Assembly: GCA_963759955.1 (NCBI GenBank)
Contig: CAVXCA010000056.1
Location: forward strand, 62,001 to 126,000
Direction: 5' to 3'
Origin: Roseiarcus sp963759955
GTDB lineage: Bacteria > Pseudomonadota > Alphaproteobacteria > Rhizobiales > Beijerinckiaceae
DNA length: 64,000 bases
Each line of letters begins with the position of its first letter. The first letter of the stretch is position 1. This document shows positions 18,046 through 25,911 of the stretch, in pieces. The translations under genes were made by a program, and so were the position numbers. The notes below the pieces were generated by a model. That model saw only the letters and a program-made list of their open reading frames with translations. It had not been told where the DNA came from and did not search any database.

Positions 18046-19593
18046 TCAGTACGTGGCATCCGGCATCGACGCGCGACGCTGATCGACGAAGGCCCGCAGC
18101 GCTTCGTCGCGGGCGGGATCGAGCGCCGGCGGCTCGTATTCGGCGAGCATCTTCTTCCACAGCGCATTGGCGCGCGTCGCGGCGTCCTTCGACCCCTCCT
18201 CCTGCCACTGTTCGACCGAATTGTTATCGGCGATGCTGGAGCGATAGAAGGCGGATTCGAAATTGGCCTGGGTGTGCGGGCAGCCAAGGAAATGACCGCC
18301 CGGCTCCACTTGATGAAAGGCCTCCATCGCCTGGCCGTTGTCGCTGAGGTCGATTCCCCTGGCCAGGACGTGCATGGCGCCGAGCTGGTCGAAGTCCATC
18401 ACGAATTTCTCGTAGCTCGCAGACAGGCCCCCTTCGAGCCAACCGGCGGCATGGAGCACGAAATTCGTGCCCGCCAGCATCGTCGGGACCAAGGTTTGCG
18501 CACTCTCGTATGCGGCCTGCGCGTCGGGAATCTTCGAGGCGCAAAGCGAGCCGCCGCTTCGGAAGGGCATACTCATCCGCCGCGCCAGTTGCGCCGCGCC
18601 GTAAATGGCGAGCGCCGCTTCGGGCGTGCCGAAGGTCGGCGCCCCCGATTGCATCGACAGCGTGGAGACGAACGTGCCGAACACCACCGGCGCGCCGGGA
18701 CGAACGAGTTGGCAGAACGCCGTCCCCGCCATCACCTCGGCGAGCACCTGCGTCAAGGTTCCCGCGACGCTGACCGGGCTCATCGCGCCCGAGAGAATAA
18801 ACGGCGTGATGATGCAGGCCTGGTTGGCGCGCGCATAGACTTCGGCCGCGCCGAGCATGGTCGAGTCCCAGACGAGCGGCGAGTTGGCGTTGATCAGGCT
18901 GGTGCAGACCGTATTGGCGGCGACGAAATCCGCGCCGAACAGGATTTCGCACATCCTCACCGTATCCTCGGCGCGTTCCGGCTTGGTCACCGACCCCATG
19001 AACGGCTTGTCCGAGAACTTCATATGCGCGTAGACCATCTCGAAATGCCGCTTGTTGACGGGCAGATCGACCGGCTCGCAGACGGTGCCGCCGGAATGAT
19101 GGATGAACGGCGAGAGATAGGCGAGCTTCACGAAATTGCGGAAATCCTCGATCGTCCCATAGCGCCGGCCCTTGTCGAGATCGTGCACGAAGGGCGAGCC
19201 GTAGTTGGGGGCGAAGACGGTGCTCCTTCCGCCGATGACGACGTTTCGCTCGGGATTGCGCGCATGCTGCACATATTGCGCCGGCGTCGTCGCACAGAGC
19301 TGGCGCGCGAGGCCGCTGGGAAAGCGCACGCGGTGGCCCTTGACGTCGCATCCCGCCTGCCTGAAGAGGTCGAGCGCGCTCGGATAGTCGCGAAACTCGA
19401 TGCCGACCTCTTGCAGCAGAGTGTCGGCGTTGCGTTCGATGATCGCGAGCCCCTCCTCGCTCAGCATTTCCGTCAGCGGGATGGCGCGCGTGATATAAGG
19501 AATCGAAGCGACGCCGCGCTGGGCGCGCGCGGAGCGCCGCGCCTCGCGGCCGCGGCGCGGCTCATGAATTTCAGGGGGCGTAATGGTCGACAT
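18046..19593 (-). CDS. Trimethylamine/betaine methyltransferase (MttB family, COG5598), non-pyrrolysine
   Basis: A 515-residue MttB-superfamily protein. Conserved blocks include HHSGGTVCEPVDLP, LINANSPLVWDSTMLG, SGAMSPVSVAGTLTQ and GAPTFGTPEAA. The frame is open throughout with no internal TAG, so it lacks the pyrrolysine of true trimethylamine methyltransferases. Characterised non-Pyl members (for example MtgB) demethylate glycine betaine to dimethylglycine on a corrinoid protein. The ATG at 19593 has AGGAG 7 nt upstream. It sits between choline dehydrogenase and the DMGDH-like gene, all one direction, which fits betaine demethylation. No corrinoid protein gene is in the window, so the methyl acceptor is unknown. 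Confidence 0.85.
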   Translation of the reverse strand: MSTITPPEIHEPRRGREARRSARAQRGVASIPYITRAIPLTEMLSEEGLAIIERNADTLLQEVGIEFRDYPSALDLFRQAGCDVKGHRVRFPSGLARQLCATTPAQYVQHARNPERNVVIGGRSTVFAPNYGSPFVHDLDKGRRYGTIEDFRNFVKLAYLSPFIHHSGGTVCEPVDLPVNKRHFEMVYAHMKFSDKPFMGSVTKPERAEDTVRMCEILFGADFVAANTVCTSLINANSPLVWDSTMLGAAEVYARANQACIITPFILSGAMSPVSVAGTLTQVLAEVMAGTAFCQLVRPGAPVVFGTFVSTLSMQSGAPTFGTPEAALAIYGAAQLARRMSMPFRSGGSLCASKIPDAQAAYESAQTLVPTMLAGTNFVLHAAGWLEGGLSASYEKFVMDFDQLGAMHVLARGIDLSDNGQAMEAFHQVEPGGHFLGCPHTQANFESAFYRSSIADNNSVEQWQEEGSKDAATRANALWKKMLAEYEPPALDPARDEALRAFVDQRRASMPDATY

Positions 19594-19708
19594 GGGCAGC
19601 TCCTGCGGCTTCGCGGTCAAGCGAGCGCCTTCGGCGCGATGCTGCGCCATCGCGAGAGAAAATTAAACACTAGAAATGCGCTGGCCGCATGAGGATTCGG
19701 CGCGCCGG

Positions 19709-21379
19709 TCATCGTTGCTTGGTGCGCCAGTCCGGCGCGACATACCAGGGCGCGTTCGATGCTGGAAGCGGGTCGCGCCCGCGGATCATGTCGGCCGCCT
19801 TCTCGCCGATCATGACGGTCGGCGCGTTGAGATTGCCCGTCGTGATCGATGGCATGATCGAGCTGTCGACGACGCGCAGCGCCTCGACGCCGATGACCCG
19901 GGCGCGGCTGTCGACGACCGCCAGCGGATCGCTCGGCGCCCCCATCTTGCATGTGCATGAAGGGTGATAGGCGCCCTCGACGCGATCGCGGATGAAGGCG
20001 TCGATCGCCTCGTCGTCGACGATATGGGCGCCGGGTTGAATCTCGCGCCCGCGATAGGGGTCGAAGGCGGGCTGCGCGAAAATCTCCCGCGTCAGCCGCA
20101 CGCAGGCGCGCATTTCCTCCCAATCGTCAGGCTCGCTCATATAGTTGAAGAGCACGCGCGGCGGCTCGCGCGGATCGACGGACTTCAGGCGCACCCAGCC
20201 CCGGCTCTTCGAGCGCATCGGCCCGACATGGGCCTGAAAGCCGTGCTCGCGCGCCAGGCCCCTGCCGTCGTAACTGACCGCCATGGGCAGGAAATGATAC
20301 TGGATGTCGGGGTAGCGCACGCCGGCGCGCGAGCGAATGAAGCCGCCGGCCTCGAAATGGTTGGTGGCGCCGTCGCCGCGCCCGCGCAACAGCCAGTGCA
20401 GGCCGACAAGGCCTCGCGCGAGGAGCCCCGTCTTGCCGTAGAGCGTGATCGGCTGTTTCGAGGCGACCTGGAAATAGAATTCGAGATGGTCCTGCAAGTT
20501 CTCGCCGACGCCCGGCGCCGCGGCGACGACGGGCAGGCCCAGCGCGCTGAGCTCGGCCGCCGGGCCGACACCGGAAAGCTTGAGCAATTGCGGGGAATTG
20601 ATGGGCCCGCCGCAGAGGATGACCTCGCGGCGCGCCCGCGCCAGACGGCCGCTTCCACCGCGCTCGTAGCGCACGCCGACCGCGCGCCGGCCCTCGAATT
20701 CGATCCGCGTCGCCAGCGCGTGGGTGACGACGCGAAGATTGGGGCGCTTCATCGCCGGCCGCAAATAGGCGTTGGCGGTGGACCAGCGCACGCCGTTCTT
20801 GACCGTCATGTCGAAACGGCCGAACCCCTCTTGCTGTTCGCCGTTAAGATCGGCGCTGACGGGATAACCGGCCTGCCGGCCCGCCTCGATGAACGCGTCG
20901 TAGAGCGGATTGCGCTTCGGCCCGCGCATGGTGGCCAGCGGGCCGTCGACGCCGCGATAAGGATCGCCACCCTCGCGCCAACCCTCCGCCCGGCGGAAAT
21001 AGGGCAGCACGTCACGGTAACTCCAGCCCGCAGCGCCCTCCTCCTCCCAGCGATCGAAATCGAGCGGGTTGCCGCGGACATACACCAGCCCGTTGATCGA
21101 AGACGACCCGCCGAGAACCTTGCCGCGCGGACAATGAAAGCGCCGGCCGACCAGATGCGGCTCGGGTTCGCTTTCGTAGCCCCAATTGTACTTCTTCATG
21201 TTCATCGGGATCGACAGCGCCGCCGGCATCTGGATGTAGAGCGAGCGGTCCGATCCGCCGAATTCCAGCAACAAGACAGTTGCGCCGGCGTCCTCGGTCA
21301 GGCGATTGGCGACGACGCATCCTGCGGAGCCCGCCCCCACGATCACATAGTCGAAGGTTTCGGCGCTCGCCTCGTTCAT
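19709..21379 (-). CDS. betA: Choline dehydrogenase (GMC oxidoreductase)
   Basis: A 556-residue FAD enzyme of the GMC family. The dinucleotide motif VIVGAGSAGC is near the N-terminus, the GMC signature region includes PRGKVLGGSSSING, and the catalytic histidine is H472 in YHPSCTCKMG. It would oxidise choline to betaine aldehyde and probably on to glycine betaine. The ATG at 21379 is preferred over the upstream frame because it directly precedes the FAD fold. Neighbours (choline importer, MttB-like, DMGDH-like) favour choline over other alcohols. No betB aldehyde dehydrogenase or betI is in the window. Confidence 0.88.
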   Translation of the reverse strand: MNEASAETFDYVIVGAGSAGCVVANRLTEDAGATVLLLEFGGSDRSLYIQMPAALSIPMNMKKYNWGYESEPEPHLVGRRFHCPRGKVLGGSSSINGLVYVRGNPLDFDRWEEEGAAGWSYRDVLPYFRRAEGWREGGDPYRGVDGPLATMRGPKRNPLYDAFIEAGRQAGYPVSADLNGEQQEGFGRFDMTVKNGVRWSTANAYLRPAMKRPNLRVVTHALATRIEFEGRRAVGVRYERGGSGRLARARREVILCGGPINSPQLLKLSGVGPAAELSALGLPVVAAAPGVGENLQDHLEFYFQVASKQPITLYGKTGLLARGLVGLHWLLRGRGDGATNHFEAGGFIRSRAGVRYPDIQYHFLPMAVSYDGRGLAREHGFQAHVGPMRSKSRGWVRLKSVDPREPPRVLFNYMSEPDDWEEMRACVRLTREIFAQPAFDPYRGREIQPGAHIVDDEAIDAFIRDRVEGAYHPSCTCKMGAPSDPLAVVDSRARVIGVEALRVVDSSIMPSITTGNLNAPTVMIGEKAADMIRGRDPLPASNAPWYVAPDWRTKQR

Positions 21380-21487
21380 AGTTCTCGCCCCGCCAGCCGC
21401 GCAGCCTGCGCGCCGCCATATTCGCTGCGCGGCCTCGCGCGGCAAGAGCGATGATTGGATTCGCCGATCTCTTTTTTCGAAAGGCGA

Positions 21488-22045
21488 TCAGATGCGCTCG
21501 GGGCCGCGCGAAATCGCCGCGATGCCGGTGCGCGAAACCTCGACGAGGCCGATCGGGCGCATCAGGTCGACGAAATCGTCGATCTTGCGCGGCGCGCCGG
21601 TGAGCTCGAAGATGAAGCTCTCGGTCGTCGCATCGATCACCTTGGCGCGGAACGCGTCGGCTAATTGCAGCGCCTCCACTCGACTATCCCCCTTGCCGCG
21701 CACCTTGACCATCGCGAGTTCGCGCTCGATGGCGCGCACCGCGAGCGTGAGGTCGGTGACCGAATGGATCGGCACCAGCCGCTCGAGCTGATGACGGATT
21801 TGTTCGATGTACTCGGGCGTGCCCGAGGTCACGATGGTGATGCGCGAAAGATGGGTTTCGTGCGCGACCTCGGCGACAGTCAAGCTCTCGATGTTGAAGC
21901 CGCGGCCCGAGAACAGGCCGACGACGCGCGCGAGAACGCCCGGCTCGTTGTCGACGAGGACGGACAGCGTGTGGCTTTCGGCGCTGGACCGGCCGACGGG
22001 GGAAGAATAGGGAGACAGGGGATAGGCGGTGGCGGCCTTGCTCAT
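21488..22045 (-). CDS. ilvH: Acetolactate synthase small (regulatory) subunit
   Basis: A 185-residue regulatory subunit of acetohydroxyacid synthase. The ACT domain (HTLSVLVDNEPGVLARVVGLF, about residues 25-100) binds valine for feedback control, followed by the C-terminal AHAS small-subunit domain. It is separated from ilvI by a threonine dehydratase gene, which is unusual, since ilvI and ilvH are normally adjacent. Confidence 0.95.
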   Translation of the reverse strand: MSKAATAYPLSPYSSPVGRSSAESHTLSVLVDNEPGVLARVVGLFSGRGFNIESLTVAEVAHETHLSRITIVTSGTPEYIEQIRHQLERLVPIHSVTDLTLAVRAIERELAMVKVRGKGDSRVEALQLADAFRAKVIDATTESFIFELTGAPRKIDDFVDLMRPIGLVEVSRTGIAAISRGPERI

Positions 22046-22096
22046 GGAATCAATCCTTCGTGTCGATGCGCCGGCGTCGGCGCGGGAAATCGGCGA

Positions 22097-23071
22097 TCAT
22101 TCGGCCGCGGCCGGATAGGGCGCGGCGACCCAACGCTGAAACAGTTCGAAATCGATGTTGCCGCCCGACAGGACCAGACCGACCCGCTTGCCCGCGAGGC
22201 GCGGCTTCTCCTGCATGGCGGCCGCGAGCCCCGCCGCCCCGGCGCCTTCGGCGAGATTGTGAGTGTCGGTCCAGTAAATGCGGATCGCGGCGGCGATCTC
22301 CGCGTCGCTGACGAGAACGATGCGCGAGGCGCCGCGCCGGATGACGTCCAGCGCCTCCTCGTCGGGAACGCGCGTCGCCATGCCGTCGGCGAACGTGTCG
22401 CTGCTGTCGGTGCGCACGGCGCGCCCCGCCGTGAAAGACAAAGCATAGGACGGCGCTTCGGTCGCCTGCACGCCGACGATCTCGGTCTTCAGCCCCAGCG
22501 CGTCGCGCGCGGCGATGCAGCCGCAAATTCCCGAACCCTGGCCGATCGGAACGTAGAGCACGTCGAGGTCCGACCGCTCGTCGAACAATTCGAGCGCATA
22601 AGTTGCGACGCCGAGCGCCAGATCGCGATGGAACGCCGGGACGGGATGAAGCGAGCGCGCGTCGGCGAGCCGCATCGCCTCTTCGCGCGCGGCCTGGAAG
22701 TCGGCGCCGTGCTCGATGAGGTCGGCGCCGAGCGCGCGCATGGCGGCGTTCTTCTCCGCGGAGTTCCCCCTCGGCACGACGATGGCGACCGGAAGGCCGA
22801 ACCGCCGCCCGGCGAAGGCGAGGCTCTGACCGTGATTGCCGCGCGTCGCGGAAATCAACCCCGCGGCGTTCGGCGCACGCCGGCGGAGCCTGTCGACGAA
22901 CGTCACTCCGCCGCGCACCTTGAAGGCGCCGGTGGGATGATGGTTTTCGTGCTTGACGACGATCTCGGCGCCGAGCCGGCGCGCGAGCAGCGGCCAGGCG
23001 AACGCCGGCGTCGGGCGCAGCGCCTCCCTCACGATTTTGTGCGCGTCGCGCAATTCGTCGAGGCTGAACAT
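22097..23071 (-). CDS. Threonine/serine dehydratase, PLP-dependent, short form
   Basis: A 324-residue fold-type II PLP enzyme. The PLP lysine is K51 in HHPTGAFKVRGG; GNHGQS (79-84) and SGGNID near the end bind phosphate and substrate. It lacks the C-terminal ACT-like domain of biosynthetic IlvA and so resembles TdcB. It would make 2-oxobutyrate from threonine, the isoleucine-branch substrate of IlvI/IlvH, which explains its place between them. The ATG at 23071 has GGGAG 7 nt upstream; a GTG at 23098 overlapping the ilvI stop is the alternative. Serine or hydroxyaspartate as substrate cannot be excluded. Confidence 0.85.
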   Translation of the reverse strand: MFSLDELRDAHKIVREALRPTPAFAWPLLARRLGAEIVVKHENHHPTGAFKVRGGVTFVDRLRRRAPNAAGLISATRGNHGQSLAFAGRRFGLPVAIVVPRGNSAEKNAAMRALGADLIEHGADFQAAREEAMRLADARSLHPVPAFHRDLALGVATYALELFDERSDLDVLYVPIGQGSGICGCIAARDALGLKTEIVGVQATEAPSYALSFTAGRAVRTDSSDTFADGMATRVPDEEALDVIRRGASRIVLVSDAEIAAAIRIYWTDTHNLAEGAGAAGLAAAMQEKPRLAGKRVGLVLSGGNIDFELFQRWVAAPYPAAAE

Positions 23072-23094
23072 GGTCGAACTCCCGTCGCCGCGCG

Positions 23095-24867
23095 TCACAC
23101 CAGCATCTTGCCCTTTTCGTCGATGACGGAGCCGATATCGACTCCCGCGTCGTCGCCGAGCTCGGCGAGCAACATGTCGTTGTGCGCCTTGCCCGACGGG
23201 ATCATCGGGAAGCAGTTCTCCTTCTGATCGACCAGGCAGTCGAAGATCACCGTCTTCGGCGTCTCGATCATCTCCATGATGGCGTCGTCGAGCTTGGCGG
23301 GATCGGAGCAGCGAATGCCGTGCCCGCCGTAGGCTTCCGCGAGTTTGACGAAATCAGGCAGCGATTCGGTGTAGCTCTGCGAATAGCGCCCGCCGTGCAG
23401 CAGTTCCTGCCACTGGCGCACCATGCCCATGTATTGGTTGTTGAGGATGAAGATCTTCACCGGCAGGCGATGCTGGATCGCCGTCGACATTTCCTGGATG
23501 TTCATCAGGATCGAGGCTTCGCCGGCGATGTCGACGACGAGCGACGAGGGATGGGCGATCTGCACGCCGATCGCCGCAGGCAGGCCGTAGCCCATCGTCC
23601 CCAGGCCGCCCGAAGTCATCCAGCGGTTCGGCTCTTCGAAATGGAAGTGCTGGGCCGCCCACATCTGATGCTGGCCGACCTCGGTGGTGATGTACACGTC
23701 GCGGCCCTTGGTCAATTCGTAAAGCCGGCGAATGGCGTGCTGCGGCTTGATGATCGTATCGGAATTGCGAAAATCGAACGACTTGCGCGCGCGCCAATGA
23801 TCGATCGTTTGCCACCACTTGGCGAGCGCCGTCGGGTCGGGCCGCTGCGCGTTGGCGCGCCACAGCCGCACCATGTCCTCGAGCACATGCGCGCAATCGC
23901 CGACGATGCCGAGATCGATCTTGACGTTCTTGTTGATCGAGGACGGATCGATGTCGATGTGAATCTTCTTGCTGTGCGGCGAGAAGGCGTCGAGGCGCCC
24001 GGTGATGCGGTCGTCGAAACGCGCGCCGACGCAGATCATCAGGTCGCAATCGTGCATTGCGTTGTTGGCTTCGAACGAGCCGTGCATGCCGAGCATGCCG
24101 AGCCACTGCTTGTCGGTGGCGGGATAGGCGCCCAGGCCCATCAGCGTCGAGGTGATCGGGAACTCGGTCAGGCGCACCAGTTCGCGCAACAGCGTCGAAG
24201 CGTTCGGGCCGGAATTGATGACGCCGCCGCCGGTGTAGAAGATCGGCTTCTTTGCCTTGGCCATCATTTCGACGGCGTATTTGATGCGCTCGAGGTCGCC
24301 CTTGACCTGCGGCTGATAGGTCTTGTGCTGGATGTTGCGCGAGAACGCATAGGTTCCCGACGCGAATTGCACGTCCTTGGGGATGTCGATGACGACCGGG
24401 CCGGGGCGTCCGTGCGAAGCGACGTAGAAGGCCTCGTGCAGAATGCGCGGCAGATCCTCGACGCGGCGCACGAGGTAATTGTGCTTGGTGCAATTGCGGG
24501 TGATGCCGGTGGTGTCGCATTCCTGGAACGCGTCCGAGCCGATCAGGTGCGTCGGCACCTGGCCGGTGATGCAGACGAGCGGGATCGAGTCCATCAGCGC
24601 ATCGGTGAGGCCGGTGATCGCGTTGGTCGCGCCCGGCCCGGAAGTGACCAGCAGCACGCCGACCCTGCCGGTCGAGCGCGCGTAGCCTTCGGCCGCGTGC
24701 GCGGCGCCCTGCTCATGGCGCACCAGGACATGGCGAAACTCGTTCTGGCCGAAAATCGCGTCGTAGATCGGCAGAACCGCGCCGCCGGGATAGCCGAACA
24801 CGAAATCGACGCCTTGGTCTTTCAGCGCCTCGACGACCATCTCCGCGCCGGTCATCTGCTTTGACAT
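23095..24867 (-). CDS. ilvI: Acetolactate synthase large (catalytic) subunit
   Basis: A 590-residue ThDP enzyme that condenses pyruvate with pyruvate or 2-oxobutyrate in valine/leucine/isoleucine synthesis. The catalytic glutamate is in RHEQGAAHAAEGYAR; the FAD/quinone-fold middle domain and the C-terminal ThDP domain (LNNQYMGMVRQWQ) are complete. The metal-binding motif reads AGEAS rather than the more usual GDG/GDAS, a conservative D-to-E change. It is the first structural gene behind an attenuator. Confidence 0.96.
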   Translation of the reverse strand: MSKQMTGAEMVVEALKDQGVDFVFGYPGGAVLPIYDAIFGQNEFRHVLVRHEQGAAHAAEGYARSTGRVGVLLVTSGPGATNAITGLTDALMDSIPLVCITGQVPTHLIGSDAFQECDTTGITRNCTKHNYLVRRVEDLPRILHEAFYVASHGRPGPVVIDIPKDVQFASGTYAFSRNIQHKTYQPQVKGDLERIKYAVEMMAKAKKPIFYTGGGVINSGPNASTLLRELVRLTEFPITSTLMGLGAYPATDKQWLGMLGMHGSFEANNAMHDCDLMICVGARFDDRITGRLDAFSPHSKKIHIDIDPSSINKNVKIDLGIVGDCAHVLEDMVRLWRANAQRPDPTALAKWWQTIDHWRARKSFDFRNSDTIIKPQHAIRRLYELTKGRDVYITTEVGQHQMWAAQHFHFEEPNRWMTSGGLGTMGYGLPAAIGVQIAHPSSLVVDIAGEASILMNIQEMSTAIQHRLPVKIFILNNQYMGMVRQWQELLHGGRYSQSYTESLPDFVKLAEAYGGHGIRCSDPAKLDDAIMEMIETPKTVIFDCLVDQKENCFPMIPSGKAHNDMLLAELGDDAGVDIGSVIDEKGKMLV

Positions 24868-24938
24868 TGCGTTTTCTCCATTCTTCGTTTCCGGGCCGCG
24901 CTTTACGCCCGTGGCGCGGGAAGCCGGAATTTAGGCAA

Positions 24939-24962
24939 CAAAAAAGGCCCGCGAGGGGCCTT
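24939..24962 (-). terminator. Attenuator terminator upstream of ilvI
   Basis: On the minus strand AAGGCCC-CTCGC-GGGCCTT forms a perfect 7-bp stem (24944-24962) running into a T6 tract. It lies about 77 nt before the ilvI start and 30 nt after the leader-peptide stop. This position inside a leader, rather than after a gene, marks it as an attenuator. Confidence 0.85.
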
Positions 24963-24991
24963 GGACATGCGCCAGTCAGCGGAAACGGGGT

Positions 24992-25057
24992 CTAAGCCCG
25001 TCCACCCTCCAGCGCGCAAAATACGATAAGCTTCCGAGCCACGACGGGCCTCTCCAT
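24992..25057 (-). CDS. ilv leader peptide (21 residues)
   Basis: A 21-codon frame from the ATG at 25057 to a TAG at 24992. Six codons are branched-chain ones: V5, V6, the run L10-I11-V12, and L16. Three mutually exclusive pairings are visible. Segment 1 (25044-25049, GCCCGT) pairs with segment 2 (24996-25001, ACGGGC). Segment 2 (24994-24999, GGGCTT) pairs, with one bulged G, with segment 3 (24956-24962, AAGGCCC). Segment 3 pairs with segment 4 (24944-24950), the terminator. Stalling in the L-I-V run would favour 2:3 antitermination. No strong Shine-Dalgarno precedes the ATG. Confidence 0.75.
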   Translation of the reverse strand: MERPVVARKLIVFCALEGGRA

Positions 25058-25072
25058 CCGACAAGTCGGGTG

Positions 25073-25101
25073 AACGTACTCAAGCGCCGCCGCGCCGTCA
25101 A
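25073..25101 (-). promoter_or_regulatory. Promoter of the ilvI operon leader
   Basis: On the minus strand TTGACG (25096-25101) and TACGTT (25073-25078) are 17 bp apart. Transcription would begin about 25066, giving a short 5' end of about 9 nt before the leader-peptide ATG. The arrangement promoter-leader peptide-terminator-ilvI is internally consistent. Confidence 0.7.
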
Positions 25102-25119
25102 GCGTCGCAAGGCGGCGCG

Positions 25120-25908
25120 TCAATCTGACGCGATCGCCCCCGGTCCCGGCGTCGCGCCGGGCGGGCACTTGCCGAGGATGATCATGCCGAGCACCTCGTC
25201 TTTGGTGAGGTCCTTGACGCGCCCCGTGCCGACGATCTGGCCGTTCTTCATCACCGTGACGCGGTCGGCGAGATCGAAGACGTCGTGGATGTCGTGGCTG
25301 ATGAGGAAGATGCCGATCCCCTCGGCCTTGAGCTGCTTGATCAGTTCGCCGACCTGCGCGGTCTCGGCCGGCCCGAGGGCCGCCGTCGGCTCGTCCATGA
25401 TCAGAATTCGCGCGTTGAAATGGATCGCGCGCGCGATCGCCACCGATTGCCGCTGCCCGCCCGACAGCGTGGTCACCGGGTCCTTGAAACGAACGAAGTT
25501 GGGATTGAGCCGCCCCATAACCTGGCGCGCTTGGGCCTCCATCGCCGAATCGTCGAGCGTGCCCCACCGGGTGAGAATCTCGCGGCCGAGGTAGAGATTG
25601 GAGGCGGCGTCGACGTTGTCGGCGAGCGCGAGCGTCTGGTAGATCGTCTCGATGCCGTAATGCTTGGCGTCGCGCGGGTTGTTGATCGTTGCTTCCTGGC
25701 CGTTGATGAAAATGTGCCCGCCGTCGCGCTTGTAGGCGCCCGACAGCACTTTGATCAGGCAGGATTTGCCGGCGCCGTTGTGGCCGAGCAGGCCGACGAC
25801 TTCGCCGGGGTAGAGGTCGATCGAAGCATGATCGACCGCCTTGAGGCCGCCGAAGGCGAGCGAGATGTCCTTCATCTCGACCAGGGGAGGTTGCACGTTG
25901 GCTTCCAT
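25120..25908 (-). CDS. xylG: D-xylose-type sugar ABC transporter, ATP-binding protein
   Basis: A 262-residue single-domain ABC ATPase. Walker A is GHNGAGKS (42-49), the signature LSGGQRQS and Walker B ILIMDEPT. It is half the size of the duplicated E. coli XylG/RbsA and so resembles the alphaproteobacterial FrcA/single-domain type, which would act as a homodimer. It lies 3 bp after xylH. The start at 25908 is an ATG. Xylose specificity is inferred from the binding protein. Confidence 0.85.
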   Translation of the reverse strand: MEANVQPPLVEMKDISLAFGGLKAVDHASIDLYPGEVVGLLGHNGAGKSCLIKVLSGAYKRDGGHIFINGQEATINNPRDAKHYGIETIYQTLALADNVDAASNLYLGREILTRWGTLDDSAMEAQARQVMGRLNPNFVRFKDPVTTLSGGQRQSVAIARAIHFNARILIMDEPTAALGPAETAQVGELIKQLKAEGIGIFLISHDIHDVFDLADRVTVMKNGQIVGTGRVKDLTKDEVLGMIILGKCPPGATPGPGAIASD

Positions 25909-25911
25909 GGC

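Noticed and set aside
18046..19593. Pyrrolysine-containing trimethylamine methyltransferase
   Set aside because: No in-frame TAG occurs in the gene, so it belongs to the non-pyrrolysine branch.
23095..24867. Loss of the ThDP metal ligand in IlvI (AGEAS instead of GDxS)
   Set aside because: Aspartate to glutamate is conservative, the rest of the site is intact, and similar forms probably occur in related acetolactate synthases.
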